From Streptomyces sp. 840.1 (GTDB taxonomy: Bacteria; Actinomycetota; Actinomycetes; Streptomycetales; Streptomycetaceae), in the NCBI RefSeq assembly GCF_003751445.1, contig NZ_RJUU01000002.1:682001-746000 (forward strand): a DNA stretch of 64,000 bases. Reading direction: 5' to 3'. The notes below the pieces were generated by a model. That model saw only the letters and a list, made by a program, of their open reading frames with translations. It searched no databases and was not told where the DNA came from. A program made the translations under genes and the position numbers. Positions within the stretch are counted from its first letter, which is position 1. Each line of letters starts with the position of its first letter. This document shows, in pieces, positions 62,245 through 64,000 of the stretch.

Positions 62245-63252
62245 ATGCCCGCATTTCATGTGATTGACGGCGCCGTCGCCCGAGACGTCATCACTTCCGC
62301 ACCGTCCGAGATCCTGGAGATCGTGCGGGACACCTACCTCCAGCACAGCCGAGGCGACACGGTGAACCCCGACAGCTACTTCCTCCGCTTCCCCGAGAAC
62401 CCCGGCGCCCGCATCATCGCCCTCCCCGCCCACCTGGGCGGCGAGGCACCGGTCTCCGGCCTGAAGTGGATCGCCAGCTACCCGGAGAACGTGCGGCACA
62501 ACCTGCCCCGCGCCTCGGCGGTCCTGCTCCTCAACGACGCCGAGACCGGCTACCCGTTCGCCTGCCTGGAGGCGTCCCGCATCAGCGCCGCCCGTACCGC
62601 GGCCTCCGCCGCACTCGCCGTGGAGACCCTGGCCCCCGACGACGCGCCCCGCACCGTGCTCTTCGTCGGCGCCGGCGTCATCGGCCGTACGGTCTCCGAC
62701 TTCCTCGCGGCCCGCGGACTCAACGTCCGCGAATGTCTCGTCCACGACCACGTGGACTCGTACGCCGAGAAGTTCGCCACCTACGCGGCCGAAGCCCATG
62801 GGTGGCGGGCCAGAGCGGTCTCCGAGATCGACGCGGCCCTGGCCACCGCCGACCTGGTGGTCCTCGCGACCACGGCCCCGGCGCCGTGGCTTTCGGACGG
62901 CCAGCCCCTGCTGCCGGACCAGCTCATCCTCAACCTGTCCCTGCGTGACATTCACCCGACGGTCATGATCAAGTGCCACAACGTTCTCGACGACATCGAC
63001 CACTGCCTCACCGCCCAGACCTCGCCCCACCTCACCGAGACGGAGTACGGCACCCGCGACTTCATCGACGGCACCCTCGCCGACGTCCTGCGAGGCAAGG
63101 TCATCCTCGACCGGGACCGCCCCACCGTCTTCTCCCCGTTCGGCCTCGGCGTCCTGGACCTGGCGGTCGGCTGCCACATCTACCGGACGGCCCTGGAGAG
63201 CGGCCGCGCCACCGAGGTGCCCAACTTCATCCCGGAGCTGACACGGTGGTGA
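62245..63252 (+). CDS. sbnB: SbnB-like NAD-dependent dehydrogenase for 2,3-diaminopropionate synthesis
   Basis: 335 residues from an ATG at 62245 with AAAGGGAA upstream. It is a member of the ornithine cyclodeaminase/mu-crystallin family. LKWIASYPENVRHNLPRAS near residue 73 is the substrate-binding segment, VLFVGAGVIGRTVSDFLA near 134 the Rossmann NAD site, and LSLRDIHPTVMIKCHNVLDD near 233 the catalytic Asp region. SbnB oxidatively hydrolyses ACEGA to 2,3-diaminopropionate and 2-oxoglutarate. It is the last gene of the mutase-to-sbnB operon, which ends at the hairpin at 63281. Confidence 0.9.
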   Translation: MPAFHVIDGAVARDVITSAPSEILEIVRDTYLQHSRGDTVNPDSYFLRFPENPGARIIALPAHLGGEAPVSGLKWIASYPENVRHNLPRASAVLLLNDAETGYPFACLEASRISAARTAASAALAVETLAPDDAPRTVLFVGAGVIGRTVSDFLAARGLNVRECLVHDHVDSYAEKFATYAAEAHGWRARAVSEIDAALATADLVVLATTAPAPWLSDGQPLLPDQLILNLSLRDIHPTVMIKCHNVLDDIDHCLTAQTSPHLTETEYGTRDFIDGTLADVLRGKVILDRDRPTVFSPFGLGVLDLAVGCHIYRTALESGRATEVPNFIPELTRW

Positions 63253-63280
63253 GCTGACCGCTCCGCCACGGTCAACGACT

Positions 63281-63335
63281 CGCCCCGGCCCCGGCCTCCT
63301 CCCGCACGACGCGGAGGGAGCCCGGGGCCGGGGCG
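63281..63335. terminator. Strong terminator after the sbnB-like gene
   Basis: CGCCCCGGCCCCGG (63281-63294) pairs perfectly with CCGGGGCCGGGGCG (63322-63335), and the intervening 27 bases can add an inner GGAGGG/CCTCC-type stem. It marks the right edge of the biosynthetic block. The remaining bases to 63524 show nothing else I can support. Confidence 0.85.
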
Positions 63336-63524
63336 TTCGGCGCGACGCAGACGCGCGGGCCCGGCACCCTTGCCAGGGACGGCACGTTCAACTCGCCTGC
63401 ATGGGGGGCTATGTTCGACGTGTAGCTGCCCAACAGTGAGCCGAAGCTGCGGGCGGTCGTCGGGAGGCCGGCCACGAAGCCCGTTGTCGCCCCTGACCAG
63501 TTGAGCGCATGGAGTCGGACAGCC

Positions 63525-63860
63525 TCACAGGCAGCCGCAGCCCGTGGCATAGAGCAGCAGGAAGACGGCCGTCATGGCGATCAGGGTGAAGCCGGCAGTG
63601 GTCAGGACGGCGAGACCCCGGCGGCGGCCCTTCGCGGGAGTGCGGAAGGTCTGCCAGGCGCCGTGGGCGAGGAAGAGACTGAGCAGCCCGACCCCCGCAA
63701 TGGTCAGGCGGGGGCTGGAATGCCAGTTCAGGTAGCCGATCAGAGCCAGGCCGGCGAGCAGGCCGCAGGCAAGCAGACTGAGGATCACTTCGGCGACGGC
63801 ATCTCCCACTGTCCCGCTCAGGAAGTCGCCGACGCCCTTCGCTGTCCTGCGGACCCCCAC
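63525..63860 (-). CDS. Small membrane protein with three hydrophobic segments
   Basis: GTG at 63860 chosen because GGAGG lies six bases upstream; the frame is open further. 111 residues. Hydrophobic segments lie at about 25-45 (VILSLLACGLLAGLALIGY), 54-74 (LTIAGVGLLSLFLAHGA) and 87-108, separated by a basic loop (KGRRRG). The C-terminus ends TGCGCL. No recognised family. It lies beyond the terminator of the NRPS supply operon and in the opposite direction, so it is probably not part of that cluster. Confidence 0.65.
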   Translation of the reverse strand: MGVRRTAKGVGDFLSGTVGDAVAEVILSLLACGLLAGLALIGYLNWHSSPRLTIAGVGLLSLFLAHGAWQTFRTPAKGRRRGLAVLTTAGFTLIAMTAVFLLLYATGCGCL

Positions 63861-64000
63861 GACGTTCCTCCACCCTCGCGTCCGATGGCCCCGAACGGGC
63901 CCGGTACGGAGGACCCCTGCCGAGCCGGATTGGTTGCCGTAGCCCTCAGGAGTGGCCAACTGGGGCCCATCGTCACACCTTGACGAAGGACCTGAAAGCC

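Noticed and set aside
63272..63550. 92-residue minus-strand open frame
   Set aside because: Runs through the strong terminator hairpin, overlaps the membrane-protein gene and shows no domain.

Overview
The window is high-GC DNA with strong third-position GC bias, GTG/TTG starts and translationally overlapping genes. Its families (WhiJ/DUF397/anti-sigma-like ATPase trio, CHAT-type conflict genes, LAL regulator, ydaO-type leader before a cell-wall hydrolase, bioF opposite bioBAD) point to a Streptomyces chromosome, probably an arm or its border with the core. No tRNA, rRNA or CRISPR was seen. Identifications come from reading the sequence and from knowledge of the families; no database search was run.

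Layout. 1-4.8 kb: the N-terminal 1,170 codons of a very large helical, probably TPR/CHAT-type protein (TTA at codon 4), divergent from a small protein and a membrane protein that resemble the partners of actinobacterial CHAT conflict systems. 4.9-6.9 kb: a TetX-like flavin monooxygenase divergent from its TetR-type regulator, with paired palindromes between them. 7.0-17.1 kb: a gene for a two-domain NUDIX protein cut in two by a 9,032-bp mobile element (7406-16437). The element carries three tyrosine recombinases plus a TnpC-like protein (Tn554-like logic), cargo genes, an IS5-type insertion and gene remnants. Both halves of the NUDIX gene rejoin in frame at one Asp codon, with GTCC at both junctions. 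17.3-25.7 kb: SRPBCC protein, a second tandem NUDIX protein, an ABC exporter, SGNH hydrolase, two CNNM/CBS membrane proteins and a GNAT. 25.7-28.8 kb: a P450, a ribbon-helix-helix/Fic-like toxin-antitoxin pair with a double palindromic operator, and a methyltransferase. 28.9-33.4 kb: bioB-bioA-bioD opposite bioF. 33.4-39 kb: the WhiJ-like trio, LysR/LysE, an NlpC/P60 hydrolase behind a c-di-AMP riboswitch, and a ClpP paralogue lacking its catalytic Ser and His.

39-63.3 kb is specialised metabolism, in two adjoining blocks. The first is a LAL regulator with two TTA codons, a 74-residue class II-type RiPP precursor with a double-Gly leader and only one Cys, and a LanM enzyme whose dehydratase half looks intact but whose cyclase half lacks the usual zinc cysteines. 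The second is a LuxR-type regulator, a 2,942-residue three-module NRPS (partial C, then A-T-C-A-T-C-A-T, no thioesterase) and a divergent six-gene set: glutamate mutase small and large subunits, an AsnRS-derived asparagine-synthetase-like enzyme, a glutamate-synthase-like FMN protein, and SbnA and SbnB homologues.

Inference: the mutase makes 3-methylaspartate, the AsnRS-like enzyme may amidate it, and SbnA/SbnB make 2,3-diaminopropionate with release of 2-oxoglutarate, which the FMN protein could return to glutamate. The first NRPS A domain reads as an Asn-type pocket; the second and third have identical pockets. A (methyl-)Asn-Dap-Dap type scaffold is therefore the working prediction. Whether the LanM block and the NRPS block make one product or two cannot be told from sequence. 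The NRPS block ends at a strong hairpin (63281-63335).
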